Below are positions 1 through 11,548 of a stretch of DNA of 64,000 nt, one piece after another. Origin of the DNA: Morinoia aosen. Taxonomy: Eukaryota > Arthropoda > Malacostraca > Amphipoda > Talitridae. Under the pieces are notes generated by a model. It had not been told where the DNA came from. It saw nothing but the letters and a program-made list of their open reading frames with translations, and did not search any database. How positions within the stretch are numbered: position 1 is the first letter of the stretch; each line of letters opens with the position of its first letter. The stretch spans positions 19,639,009-19,703,008 of the forward strand of contig CM059578.1 of the NCBI GenBank assembly GCA_030386875.1, given 5' to 3'. A program made the translations under genes and the position numbers.

Positions 1-1131
1 GAATTGACACCGCAATCTAGAAAGTACACCGCATTCGCTACCCAACATGGTTAAATGGAATTCACTCGCCTTCCGTTTGGTTTGGTCACGGCATGCGCCA
101 CCAATTAAATTGATGAGAATAGTCTTGAGTCTTGAGTTGGCTGGAAGGTGTGTCCTATTTTGATAAATTTTGATATTTTCTAGTACAAGGACGGAACATA
201 TTGCGACGATCAACAATGTTCTTCATCGTTTGAAGAGTCATGGGTTAACGGTGAAGCCTTCTAAATGCAAGTTCGGGTAGTGAGTGGGTACTATAGCGTA
301 CCTTACTTGGGCTTCCTGGTTGGTAACGGCGTAATCGAGATTCAGCCTGAGAAAGTTGAAGAGATTATTGTTCTGAAAACTCCTTCTTCAAAAAAACAAT
401 TGAGATCATTCATGGGCATGGTTTCCTTTTATCGAACATTCATCCAGAACGCGGCTCATATTCTTTCACCACTAACGGATATGCTGCCTAAGAATGTTCA
501 GAAACCCTTACATTGGTGCCAGGAAGCGGTGAACAACTTCAACGACCAGAAAAGAACTATGTAACAATCCAGTGTAGCGTCTCCCTGATGTGAAGCTTCC
601 GTACGTGTTGCGTACCGACGCATCGAACAAAGGGCTGGGTGCCGTGTTGCTGTAGTACCACGAGAACTTGCTTTTCCCAGTGGCCTACGCAAGCCGGAAA
701 ATACTTCCCTGGGAGGAAAACTATTCTACTATTGAGAAGGAATGTTTAGCCATCATTTTCGGCTCTGAAAAATTTAAGTATTATTTGTTGAGAGCAGAGT
801 TCATCCTAGACGTGGATCATAAACCCCTCGTTTACTTAACAAAGTGAAGGGTTCAAACAGTCGTTAAACGCGATGGGCTCTTCCACTACAGCCAATCCGT
901 TTTCGTGTTGTACATATTTCGAGTTCGGACAATGTAGGAGCAGACTTGCTGAGCCAAGCTTGATTTAGTCGATATTCTCGTTTCTTTGTAAATTAGTTCT
1001 AAATTATTCATTTGTGTTCGTCGTGTTCTAAGTTAGGTTAAGTATAGTCAAGAGCTTTGGTATATAAAGTCATCCCAAAAATTTCCCTATAATTTGTCAT
1101 TTATTCTAATAAATGTCTTCGATGGGGGAGC
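1..1131 (+). mobile_element. Ty3/gypsy fossil: reverse transcriptase-RNase H portion
   Basis: The plus strand shows Ty3/gypsy pol similarity: the end of reverse transcriptase (palm/thumb region, around 60-500, with the characteristic YLGFLV and SFMGMVSFYRTFI segments) followed by RNase H (around 600-960, FILRTDASNKGLG-like and ENYSTIEKECLAI-like segments). The element enters from outside the window and is broken at several places. No integrase-like sequence is visible between the RNase H end (about 960) and the candidate LTR at 1132. This may mean the integrase was deleted, or that this lineage carries integrase upstream, as the element at 46.9-54.7 kb does. Treated as a fossil; it looks old. 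Confidence 0.85.
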
Positions 1132-1684
1132 TGTTGTCAGGGATATTTCACTAGGTTAAGGACATCCGCTTACTACATAGCGGTGCGACTTTTTATCTGT
1201 ATATTGTAATTTTCTTCGAGCGGCTTCAAACTTACAGTTGTGTTTAGTCTTGCGTAACCTACAGTAAGTAGTTATTTGTAGCATTTCAAATATTCATTCA
1301 GGATTCATTTTATGAACCTAATAAATTTTTGAGATCTGAGATAGGCCTAATAGAAATTTTGTCCCTGGTAACTTTCATAATGTTCTGTCAATGTTTTTTC
1401 TTTGTTTCAGGTTGGATAATTAGGTTTGGCGTACTTAGTACCACACTGTTTCTTCCTGACTAGGAATCCAAAGCAATCTGTTGAACTTGAAATCACAGTA
1501 ATATCGTATTTGCCTTTTTACTTCTATTTCCTATGTTTCCTCTTTTCCTCCGATTAGCTGTCATGTATTTATTCTTGAATTGTTGATAGCCATTTCTTTT
1601 TTCTTTGGTAATAATTATATTCTAGAAGTCATTCGTCTCTTTTACGTTGCTTCCCAATAAATAAAGAATCTTGGTATTCTGACA
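1132..1684 (+). repeat. Candidate 3' LTR of the gypsy fossil
   Basis: A purine-rich tract (GATGGGGGAG, 1121-1130) immediately precedes TGTTGTCAG. About 550 bp later the sequence reaches CTGACA at 1679-1684, giving TG...CA ends with short inverted termini. AATAAA-type poly(A) signals lie shortly before the end (about 1657-1665). The position directly after the RNase H coding region fits a 3' LTR. The matching 5' LTR would lie outside the window, so the boundaries are inferred from the termini only. Confidence 0.55.
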
Positions 1685-1778
1685 CCCGCCATCCAAGGGG
1701 ACTCTCCCAAACCGGTCCACCCATACAATCACTACCTGAAGTTTAACACTTCAAAAACCTTTAACATCCACCCACCGG

Positions 1779-2520
1779 GTGCAACTCAAACGAATTGACC
1801 CAAAACTAAATGTAGAAAGACAAAACGTATTCCAAACACCTTTTTCAGAACTGGAAGTATCACTTATTCGACTTGCAGACACCAGACTGGGATTCTACGC
1901 AGTTACCGACGACCCAGGAGCAGTAGACAAACTTACATCAGCAAAGACACAGGAGGCACTCAGGAAAATCAATCTACAACCCATAATGTGACTGAATCTC
2001 GGAGCAAAAAGATCCATCTTCGTACGCCAAATTGACAGATACATCGGAGAAAAACAATCTGCTGAAATTAAACAAGAAATCCAAAGGCTCCTAGCATGGT
2101 TCCGAATTTCGAATGAGATAAAATTAAAGGCTACACACACGTTATTAAAATTATCACCACGGACAACCATAACTCAGAAAGTACAATGAGAAGGATTCTT
2201 GATGTTTCAACACAAAGATAACGCCCCGCCAATTCCAAGAAGAAAAATTCACACACCTTCTCATTTGCTGTGAATGTTACAAAATAGAAGACCACGCAAC
2301 CAACCAATGCAAAAGTAATACCTCAGTCTGCTGTGTATGCGGAGATTTAGGCCACTTGTATACACAATGCAATAATTAAATGATTCCAAAAAGTGTTCAA
2401 ACTGTACAGGTCCTCGCAGAACCATTATAGCTGGCTGCCCTATTCGGAAGAAAGCAACAAAAGACTAAGAAGACCGAGTCACACAACATGAACAAGAAAA
2501 ACCCAACAAACTTAATCTTA
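1779..2520 (+). pseudogene. LINE ORF1 (gag-like, zinc knuckle) remnant
   Basis: Translation across several frames gives a Jockey-type ORF1p. An upstream domain contains a stretch beginning TRLGFYAVTDDPGAVDKL. It is followed by a CX2C...C knuckle (CCECYKIEDHATNQC) and a second knuckle (CCVCGDLGHLYTQC) around 2260-2380, then a lysine/asparagine-rich tail. In this family ORF1p binds the element RNA and chaperones reverse transcription. At least three in-frame stops or shifts (near 1988, 2190 and 2270) make it non-functional. A function outside the LINE is not suggested. Confidence 0.65.
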
Positions 2521-3291
2521 AATCGCCAAAACCGCAATCAAAGAATCAGCAAGACCCAAACACAGCCTCACCCTGACAAATAACATTCAAATCAAACTAC
2601 TAGCCCTGATCCTAGAAGCACATATAGCAAGCCTGGCCTGAAAAGAAGGATTTGCAGTACTACTTTCAAAGTACCTTTAAATCAACTACGATATCGATGC
2701 AAAATTCGTAGACCGCAACTCTAAGGCCATATTCAATTTTTTCTACTCGAACCCACCAAATCAGAAATTCCACATGGACGAACAAAGCGATGGATCAACA
2801 AACAGTGACACTCACTCAGAAACTGACCCGGGAGAAGAAATAGAATCTGAAGTTGAGGAAGACTTATCAACCAGGCCAAGAATCCAACCACACACTTCGG
2901 GCCGGATTCACTCCCAACCACAGCTCGAGACACCCACCATCAGAGCCCTTTTTACCTGACCAAGAACTACAAAATCAAGAACCACCAACAGATCCTCGGA
3001 TTGAAAGAAAAATCAGCGACCAAGTAGAACTTCCAGAAAGAGGAAGAGAACACTCTGAACCAAGACCCATTCCAATACAAACCTACCGTAGTGCCAGTGA
3101 TAAACAGCCAATACCTCTGAACGCTACTCTGAAGTGGTCCATCAATGTGCTCAACATATGAGAATTTGGACTGAAATTCATGGTTCAAGAAACCGACTCA
3201 AAGGTAAATCATGGACATGATAAAAAATGAAAGACTTATGTTGCATACTCATAAAAGCTGCATACTACGGAATAAAAGGAACCCCATTTTA

Positions 3292-3461
3292 AGACCAGTA
3301 CAGACCTTGCATTGCAATATTGCTTAAGGTCGTCGCAGTGGCGTTGCAAATAAACCGCTGCTGACCAGACCGGCTTGACTGACTACAGTAGCAGTCCTGC
3401 AGTACTGACTGCAGTGGTGATTTTTATTATTACTATGGTAATGCAAGGTCTGTACTGGGCT
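3292..3461. mobile_element. PIF/Harbinger MITE with TTA target duplication
   Basis: The ends are inverted repeats: AGACCAGTACAGACCTTGCA at the left, and the reverse complement of the right end reads AGCCCAGTACAGACCTTGCA. TTA occurs on both sides (3289-3291 and 3462-3464), the usual 3-bp duplication of this superfamily. The internal sequence (GACCAGACCGGCTTG and a CAGT-rich stretch) resembles the left subterminal region of the Harbinger element at 47776-52078 (GACCAGACTGGCTTG). An element of that family could therefore have supplied the transposase. It is inserted in the LINE remnant. Confidence 0.85.
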
Positions 3462-3559
3462 TTAGATAACACTGGCAACAGATATTCACCGACGAAGACA
3501 ACGAAAATATTAACCGCGAACACATCGAATAAATAGAATCATACGTTTCAAATAATCAT

Positions 3560-4140
3560 AACGAAATAATTCCATACCATACAGGTGACATCAGCAGATT
3601 CCACAACTTGCGATTTCCACCCATAACAATAGAAGAATTCAACAGAATTTTAAGAACATTCAAACAGCGAGCCCCAGGACCCACAGGAATAACCACCATA
3701 CAGTTCAAGAATCTTATGAAATATGAAACACTACCTAATCTACATTATCAACCAAGATATTTCCGCTGGATCCTTCCAGACAAATTAAAATTAACCATCA
3801 TGATTTTCCTGCCACAGCCCAACACATCTCATCATGATGTATGAAACTACAGACCAATTTCACTTATGAATGTCCATGGAAAAATATTTGATAAAATACT
3901 GAACAATACACTCTACGAATAATTGCTGCAACTAATGAACTGCACCCAATACATGGATTCAGAAAGGAAAGAAGAACACACCGCACTAGCAATATAACAT
4001 GAATCAATTGCTCTACATATGGAAAGTAAGAATAAAATAGATACAGTCATGAGAGACATTTCATGAGCAGTTTGGACAGTGGGCCTTGACGGAACCTGGA
4101 ACAGATTCCTTCAACAAAATAATTCCCAGAATATGTTTTA
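3560..4140 (+). pseudogene. LINE reverse transcriptase, N-terminal fragment
   Basis: The open stretch 3608-3841 reads RTFKQRAPGPTGITTIQFKNL and ends with PQPNTSHHDV. It is followed after a stop by NYRPISLMNVHGKIFDKIL, which is RT block 1-2 of Jockey/CR1-type elements. The downstream region to about 4100 retains faint similarity (HESIALHMESKNKIDTVMRDIS) but has further stops. No endonuclease domain is recognisable upstream, which fits internal decay or a deletion where the MITE sits. Confidence 0.7.
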
Positions 4141-4410
4141 TATAAGTTGGATCCTTTTAGGCCACTCAGGCGTTTTCATTGTTTATGTCGTATATAAGAA
4201 CCTGAAAAAAATTATGTCTATATATCAAAATGTGTCGTGGGAGCAGCGAGTCTCGAATACAAATTAATTTGATAATAAAATATTTCTTATATATGATTAA
4301 TAATTTGCTTGGTTAATTATTTTTACTTCTTTTATCCTGTTCTTTTGTTCACTAGTCGTGAAGCGTAAGTGTTAAACATCTCCTAAATTAATGTCATTTA
4401 AAATGCGCTA

Positions 4411-4441
4411 CGCGTTTCGCCCTATTTCAGACATCTTAAGG
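4411..4441 (-). ncRNA. Hammerhead-like core, degenerate (Penelope-like 3' region)
   Basis: On the minus strand the sequence reads CTTAAGA, then a short stem (GTCT / AGGGC with wobble pairs), then GAAACGCG. The hammerhead core consensus is CUGANGA - stem II - GAAA, so one core base is off. Penelope-like elements are known to carry such ribozyme motifs near their ends. Confidence 0.4.
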
Positions 4442-4630
4442 CTGAGATATTAATAGTGTCTGCAGCGGCATGGATCGAATGCTAGGGCAGCCGCTGCTAT
4501 TTCAAGTATAAGCAGTTTAGCTTGGGTTCAAAGGAGGAAGGATGCTGTACAGTCATGGTAGTAGATGTTGGCAAGTGGCCAGGCGGTTGAGAAAGGTTAG
4601 TGAAATCGGGGCGTGCACTTGTGGTCAAAA

Positions 4631-4891
4631 TTATATGTGGAGTTTTAGGGTGCGCACAGTTCTAGTATTTTGGTTATTGATGAACGGGTTTTTGATTTGG
4701 ATGACAATTGCTTCGACTATTTGGAGTCTGTTATGATCTGATTCTCTGTAAATTATTTTTGTGTTGGTGACGAGGTTTTCGCGGGTGATTTGTGTATATT
4801 GTTTGTGTGTGTTTTTGGACCGCCGGATACTAAGTGCATTGTTAAACGTCTGGAGAGAAACGTGGCAACCACTTCCCTCTATAGTGTTCAA
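4631..4891 (-). pseudogene. Penelope-like element, C-terminal (GIY-YIG end) fragment
   Basis: The minus-strand reading contains RLQIVEAIVIQIKNPFINNQ followed by NTRTVRTLKL. This resembles the end of the GIY-YIG endonuclease domain and tail of arthropod Penelope-like elements (the EAL-I...P.IN-Q signature). No RT part is present, so the copy is strongly 5'-truncated. A hammerhead-like core lies about 190 nt downstream at 4411-4441, the relative position seen in the two other Penelope-like copies in this window. The class assignment is by motif only. Confidence 0.55.
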
Positions 4892-4975
4892 CAGCTAATG
4901 ACTCAAAATTAAGGAGAAATCTTTAGCTTCACGACTAGGGGACAAAAGAACAGGATAAGAGGACTAGAAAAAAAA

Positions 4976-5328
4976 TTATTCCATAGAATTATGATATATT
5001 TCTTAATGAGATATAAAAATGTATATATGAGAAGTCAAGCTTGAGTATATGTAAACGTCTCAAGTGTATGCAGTATTGAAATACGTACGAATGTACGAAT
5101 GTAACAGTTCGTGTATCATGGAAAAAAATTATTTTACAAATGTATTTATATTACATATTTCATAACGTCGTATATACCGTTGTTCATTAGCACTTTAGAA
5201 CTAGATAGTAATCCTTAGTTATCCTTGTACAAAGAACAGTCTACTTCAACTGTATACAGTTGTATATAATTAGCTTCCACTTCTATTTTTAGGAGACGAT
5301 ATATATAGATGTATCAATGACTTCTCTA
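4976..5328. other. No gene seen
   Basis: AT-rich sequence with repeated GTATATA motifs. No ORF or repeat structure that I can support. Confidence 0.6.
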
Positions 5329-5332
5329 TTAA

Positions 5333-6241
5333 CCCATTTCAAGCGGTAGGGTATCTACCGAAGAGCACAAATTTTATATGATCTATATATAGTAGCTGTC
5401 GCTATTCACGACAGTCACTTCTCCTCGCTATAAATAGTCGCGCCGCTTAATGGAAGGAATGAGCTTGTGTACATATATAGTTTCTGACGCTTGATAGGGT
5501 GAAGTTGGAGCTAATTTTTTGAAATAAATTAATAAAAACGGCATATTTATTAGTTTATGTGTAATTTTACATTAAAAATCAGGGAGTAATGAATTCTAAT
5601 TCGATTAATTTCTAAAGTAAAGGCTTGTTTTGGATTTTTATTTTGATGAATACCGACGTTTTTTATAGTTGAGTACTGACGTAAAAATAATAAGTACGTT
5701 GGTAGACCGGTTATATGTGTTTTTATGATCGCAGATGGAATGGTACATCGGAATATGATAACAATTATTTCTCAGATACTAAGTCGAAAGCATGAGCAGA
5801 ATGTATAAAATGTATTTTGCTTACAAAAGCATGAAAGATTTTTGAAATTAAAATATTACTTTATTATTATTAAAGAAGATTATTGTTATTATCAGAAGAC
5901 AGTAAATATCAGCAAGTCAATAAATTTCAACTCAACTGGGAAAAAGAGCGTAAAAAAGATAGCAAAGCAGGTTGAGGAGCATTTCCGCTACCTTTCCTGC
6001 CCCGCAATCAAGCACCATCCATATTGACGTCTCGTAAGGCACGGAACTCATTGTTCAACATGCTTCAAATTGTCTGAGGAACTGAAAAAGATGCTAGTAA
6101 ACACTATTTGCACGCAGTTTTTATATTGTAGCCACCGCTTATGTGTAGCAGGCGGAATGAAACAGCGACTATACGTAGACGCGCCCCTGAATGGGACCAT
6201 TTTTGGGACAAACTATATTTAGTTCCGCCGCTGGGAATGGG
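5333..6241. mobile_element. piggyBac-like element with TTAA target sites
   Basis: TTAA occurs at 5329-5332 and again at 6242-6245. The ends are inverted: CCCATTTCAAGCGG at the left, CCCATTCCCAGCGG reading inward from the right. CCC-starting TIRs with TTAA duplication are the hallmark of piggyBac. The length is 909 bp. A reading at 5842-6090 contains EEHFRYLSCPAIKHHP and then CSTCFKL, which may be a remnant of the cysteine-rich C-terminal domain of the transposase. No DDD catalytic core is visible, so it is non-autonomous. Confidence 0.75.
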
Positions 6242-6273
6242 TTAAGGACGTGCACCGCTGTGTCTCTGACTAA

Positions 6274-7759
6274 AGGGGCTTTCACACGATCAGTTTTTCC
6301 GTCAGGCCCACTGACACTCACAGCTCCGCAACATCATATTTGGGCATGCGTGCTCTCTTTGCTCTTTACTCGGCACTCATTGACTCGCCGGGTTTGACTG
6401 CTGCTATTTGCGTGTCAGTTTCAGCCCACCCAGCGTCTAGTAACAATCGCTTTCCCGTATGAAATGGTCTCAGCCTGGTCTCAATGATAAATAAACTATA
6501 TTCGTGAACAGCCTGCTTTACGGAAAGTGCAAAGCAACGAATACAAGAGCAGAGATATGAGAAGCAAGTCGCTCATATATGATATTGAAGCAATGGATAA
6601 ACACAATATTAGTTAACATGAGTATGGCTCGAAGGAAAAACTTGATACGCTTTGAAACCAGTTTAGGAAAGAATTTAGAGCAAATGCTTCCAAAAAATCT
6701 ATTATTTAGCAGAGGATAGCACCTGATTCAAAGGTGCGTATTTTTCAGGATTCACTATGATGTGGGAAACAATAGTTTATTTTGTTACAAGCACAGCATA
6801 ATGCATTCGTCCTGTTGTTGATCGAAAGGATTTTCGATCTTATTTAATATTCACTCAAGAAACACTGCAAAGATACATTATTTTTGTTAGAATGAAAAAA
6901 TTCAATATTCAGCCGTATGTACGATAACAACCATTTATCCGGTATTTTCAAAATAAAATAGAAACTTTTTACATGTATTCTTCTTAATATTTAATTTCAG
7001 TGTGAAAATATTTCGTCGAATAAATATAAACAGTAATTAGTTTACCCGTACCGCTGTCACATTCACATGCATTATTAGATATTATCACGCAGTAACTCGA
7101 GAGGTTTATTATATTTCATATTTGCTTGCGGATGCCAGATATACGCGTGCATTCTATCATACAGTTCTATAAAAAAGTGCGCAAGATATCAATTGTTATT
7201 TCTATATCCTAGTCACTGTGTTGCCAGAAAATGAACGAATATAGTTCTTCAATAAAAAAATTCAACTTACGACCTGTACCATTACATGCTGGTACATTCA
7301 AAACTGTATAGAAATATCATAAAATATTACCTGCACTTGAAGTTATTATCAATTAGATTATTACATTCGTAGTAGTTGTAGTATTTGTTAGATTTGGTGG
7401 GACTAAATTTTTCAAATACCGAAGAAAGGTTGGAAATTGCGATTATTGAACGAAATTTGGTTATTTAACCCTACTCTCTGCAAATCCGGTTATAACTCCC
7501 ATTTTCTGGATGTTTAGCCAGCCAATCTTTTACCTAATATCTATTTCCGGTGTTTTTTTTTCTTTATGACCACAAAGCCGATGAGTATGCTTGCTTTGAC
7601 TACAACACACCTATCCCGACAACGTATAGTTAAGTACTGTCAAGCTTGCCAGCGACGCGCCGCTTCAGTCGCGAGAACGTACGTGTGAACGCAAGTGTTT
7701 TGACCACAGTCCGTGAGTGTGAGTGTGACTGACGGAAAAACTGATAGTGTGAAAGCCCT
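6274..7759. mobile_element. Non-autonomous TIR element, copy A (PIF/Harbinger-like)
   Basis: The left end AGGGGCTTTCACACGATCAG and the inverted right end AGGGCTTTCACACTATCAG match over about 30 bp, continuing into TTTTTCCGTCA. TAA precedes and TTA/TAA follows, suggesting a 3-bp T[A/T]A duplication. The interior has no coding region. A second copy with the same ends and interior lies at 13468-14984. Copy A ends only 4 bp before the left terminus of the Harbinger element at 7764. Confidence 0.75.
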
Positions 7760-7972
7760 TTAAAGCCCATATTAGACGGTGGCAAAAAGTGTGAACTTCT
7801 GCTCCCGGCATCGCTAGCTCCACCCATTTTCTCTCTTTCTGTCGCAACTCTGCTCTCTTTGGTGGTATTCCACCGCACACGAGTGTCAATTTTTGTGATC
7901 GCTCTCCGCACGATACGTGAGCATGCATGCAGACGCTGTTCCCAGTAGTCAGTGAGACTTCGTATATGAAGG

Positions 7973-10900
7973 ATGTTTGTGATTAGTTGAACTCTTCTTT
8001 CACCTCCGCCGCTTGCTGACTGGTGCAGGCGGCCGACCACATTATTTATAGAAATTCTAAGAACGCACCCATGCTTATGGAATGTGAAAAGGAGTGACTA
8101 TAGATATAGATCTCTCCGAAGCATAGCACTTAACAAGATTGTAGCGGAAATGAAGCCAGAGATTGCACTAACTCCTGAGGAAATAAAAAAGAAAATAAAT
8201 ACTCTTCGATCGCAGTTCAGGCGCGAGAACAAATCTAAAAAAGATTCCCTGAAATCGGGTGCAGGAACTGACCAAATATATGTTCCCAAATTGTGGTGCT
8301 ACAACCTACTGACTTTCTTAGACGAAGGTGACGTTCACTGCGCCTCTACTGCATCATTAGATGAAACAATTCATTCTCAGCCCGAAGTAGGTGACAAAAA
8401 ATTCTTATACATGTGTTATTGCTTCCCTTGTTTCCGGAATTAAAATTATTATTATGAGTTTCTTCAGAAATTCAAGATACCAGTAAAGCAATTTCAGTTA
8501 CAATGATTTGCAATACCGTGGCTTGCAAAAGTGGCAAATGACGTAAATTACTATGATTTACTATATTCATATATTTCAATGAAAGTAAGTGTTCAAGTAC
8601 AAAATTATACTTTACCGCTGTGTAAAAATATTTAACCTGTTTCTATAATACTCATACTTGTCATTGTTCAAAATGCGATCAGTACAGTATTACAGTTTCC
8701 AAATCAGCCGGATGACTGAATCAAGCAGCATATAATTGAACCAACTATAAAATATTCTCGTGATGGACATTTTTCATGGAAATCAGTACTATTTTAATGC
8801 GTAATGAAATGTTAATTATGCTAGTATCTTTTAAAACAAGAGTTATTTGTACCAACGCACATTCTGCAATTATGTGTACACGTGCCTCAGTATTACCAGT
8901 ATTAGAAAATTTCCATATTTAGGACAATCAATCCTAATGCAACCATAGCAAAAATCTATAATTGCAATCAAGCATGGTTGTGTTCACGGGGAGTAACGCA
9001 TTCCAAACCACAGTTATTATTCAAGTGTGTATGACGTTGATATAAAACATAATAATTTTAACATTCTTTTTGTAGATAGTATATATATTTTTTCTGGTAC
9101 CAGACCCCTTGACACGGTTGGAGACCGTCAGGGTGAAAATTCGAAAAATTGTCGATTAAAGTTTTTCAGCTTTTGTCGTAATTTCCCTCGAATCTAACGA
9201 TATAAGTGGCTCGTGTGTACGTCCAGTGGTTCGTCTACTAAAGTCAAAGAAAGAGTTCGTCTGCTAAAGTTTCACCAAAAATACGTGAGGGCAAAAGGTA
9301 CGAGGCGGGATTTGGAGTGTGCAGAATTACGTAGCCCTAACTCCCATAAATTAGCGGTTTGTACCTTTGGCGTTCTCAAAAACAAAACAAAAATAATAAA
9401 TTTTGGAAAAATGGCTCTCCTGGAATCTTGCATTGAAGCCCATCAAAATGATTCTTTTTCCTCAGTGTTTTCAGAACAGGTATGGCAAATATATTTATCA
9501 ATAGGGCTTGTAAAACTCTGAAAAGGTTGCAACCGATTGTTGAAGTTTAATTGCTATCTAGAAAAGATTTTGCCCATTCTGTAACTTCACAATTACTGTG
9601 GGAGATACATTTTCCGCAACACTTAGTTTTCCGTTTTCTCAAAATAAATAATTTTCTGATAAATTATGAAAACACACGAGCCCAAAAAACAGTTGCACCA
9701 CTATTCGGCTGTGATGGAAGTGTCAAAACCATCCATCAACCGCTCACGGACCTTTTTTCACAAGGACCGTGTCCTTAAGTAATATCAATGGATTTATTTA
9801 ACCATTTTTAAATATTTAATTAGTGTGAATAAACCGTAGAAAATTAACATGGCTTGGAAGACAGATATTGATCTATACCATAAAGAAAACAAGTCCGATT
9901 TTGGTAGTTTTATTCGGGCCCCGCTATTTTTGCTTGCCAAGGGACACTTTCTCATGCATTGAAGTATTCGCAGAATTGTTGGTGCAATGCCTTTGCCTCC
10001 TCTGCAGCACGGCGACCGCGTACCTGCAGTGGTACGAGAAGTTCTTGCTCTCGCCAGGTTCCGGGCTGGAGCTCGCCTGTGACATTTTCAGAGTCCATCA
10101 TTGAACATGACGAATACTCAGAAGCGTTCTCGGTCATGGGGAAGTTGTGTATAGCAACATAGGCCAAAACAATTTTTTGCACTTTTTCGGGCTGCAAACA
10201 GATTTGTGTGAGTATAGACACCGAAATCTATTGGCCGTGATCCCGAAAGTATTCTCGACAGTTCTCCTGGCTCGCGACAATCTATACGAGAAAATCCTTT
10301 CCGAGTTATTCTGACTTCTGAAAGGAAAGGGTTTAAAAAAAAGGTTTCAACGGAAACGCGCCGTTACCGGCAAAAACGTGCGGAAGCACCTTGTTGCTAC
10401 TGGGCAGAGCTGAGCCTGCTGGCAATCCCATCGTTCCGTCTTCAATGCGCACTTTCACGGAACAATTATCCCAGACGGTGACGTCCGATGCGCGTCCATT
10501 TGTGCCGACGTCAACGTAGAACAATCTGTATCGTGCGTCCAAAACTGCCATGAGGATGATGTTATTCGTACCTTTATAATTAAAAAGTACGAGCCGCTCC
10601 CTGGGGGTGGCCGGATTGAAATATTCTTCCTGTCGAGGGATCCGATTCAATTCGGAAAACTCCACATATGCTGAAAATCACCAGCCACTTTTTTCCATTC
10701 AGCTGGACTATTGGACGTCTGTAAAGAAAGAGATATTAACAATTGGATGCAACTTATTGACATCACTTTGTATTCGATTTATTTGTAGTTTAAAAAGCGA
10801 TGGATAAGAAATTGTAACTAATTATTTATAAACTTTTTTCAAAGATTAACATCTAGCTAAATTTAAGTATATTCATCAACTTGCTTCATAATAAAAATAG

Positions 10901-11548
10901 TTATAAGCATTTTGGAAAGTAATCGTAGAAAGTATTTATTATTTTAGAGATTTTCATTAATACTTTCAAATGTCTGTTCCTAAATTTGAGTACTTTTCGC
11001 AAAATAATTTCTTTATATGACCTTTTTTCAGATGTCTCACTTGTTAGTATAAGATGTTCCGAATGAATTTATCGCAAGGTACTTACTATATGGTTATGGA
11101 TATAAATGTTAATATACAATTGTATATTTATTCCCATCAGGTGGCAGATGATATTGAGGACCATCTAACTGAAGTTGGAATTTCCTTCACGAACGAAAAA
11201 AGGTCAGACATTTCAGAGGCATCCTCATCTGTCCCGTCTACTTCGAGGCCATCTACTCCAGCACCGAAACCTAGTCTACCACCGCGCAAGAGATCAAGGA
11301 CTGAGCCGCCTTCCGATAACCACGCTCTCATGATGGCTTGTGTTGAAAAAATTAATAAAATAAACACTAAGGAGGAAGGAAATGCTTCATTCAGGACATA
11401 TGTCGTTTGTCGATTAAAGAAAATGGATGATATCAATGAAAGAGTGGCCATGAAGCTCATCAATGATGCATTATTCATGGGAGGGTGTGGTGTTCTAAAA
11501 GTTGGTGCGCACATTGCCAACAGCGGCGACGATATCCGGTTCTCTTAA
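7973..11548 (+). pseudogene. Harbinger-encoded MADF-domain protein, broken
   Basis: Exon 1 runs to 8386 and ends at a GTAGGT donor. It encodes an N-terminal MADF domain: FIEILRTHPCLWNV at 8045-8086, then LRSQFRREN, and PKLWCYNLLTF near 8286-8318. The last exon starts after TTCCCATCAG at 11141 and ends with TAA at 11546-11548. It encodes a Ser/Pro-rich linker, a basic patch (PPRKRSRTEPP), and a helical BESS-like tail (YVVCRLKKMDDINERVAMK). In this superfamily the Myb/MADF partner binds the element ends and imports the transposase into the nucleus. The only in-frame ATG upstream (7973) is followed by TGA at 7988, so the start is damaged. The middle exon seen in the 50.8-kb homologue was not found. 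Confidence 0.75.
8444..9951. other. Harbinger interior, MADF intron, no exon recognised
   Basis: Mostly AT-rich intron-like sequence. The open stretch at 9213-9518 has no recognisable domain. Confidence 0.5.

Larger units (their letters stand above)
1685..4140 (+). mobile_element. Jockey-like LINE, decayed, ORF1 plus reverse transcriptase
   Basis: This is a plus-strand non-LTR retrotransposon remnant. The first half encodes a gag-like ORF1 with two zinc knuckles near 2260-2380, the clearer one reading CCVCGDLGHLYTQC (CX2CX4HX4C). The second half, 3590-4100, encodes the N-terminal reverse transcriptase region (RAPGPTGITTIQFKNL, then a YRPISLMNVHGKIFDKIL block). The catalytic YADD region is not present, so the copy is truncated at 3'. 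Multiple stops and frameshifts interrupt both ORFs. A 170-bp Harbinger MITE at 3292-3461 is inserted between the two parts. The family is assigned by order and motif style only. Confidence 0.75.
4329..4961. repeat. Inverted repeat pair flanking a Penelope-like fragment
   Basis: The segment 4329-4364 is repeated in inverted orientation at 4926-4961 (about 33 of 36 positions agree; both include TATCCTGTTCTTTTGT and TAGTCGTGAAGC). Weaker similarity continues about 25 bp inward. The 0.56 kb between the arms holds the Penelope-like C-terminal fragment and its downstream region. It may be an inverted partial duplication of a Penelope-like element, which that class commonly shows, or TIRs of an unrelated element. 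I see no clear target duplication. Confidence 0.6.

Noticed and set aside
7630-8040. 136-residue minus-strand ORF
   Set aside because: It spans the copy A / Harbinger junction and overlaps both TIRs, so it is a chance frame across two elements.
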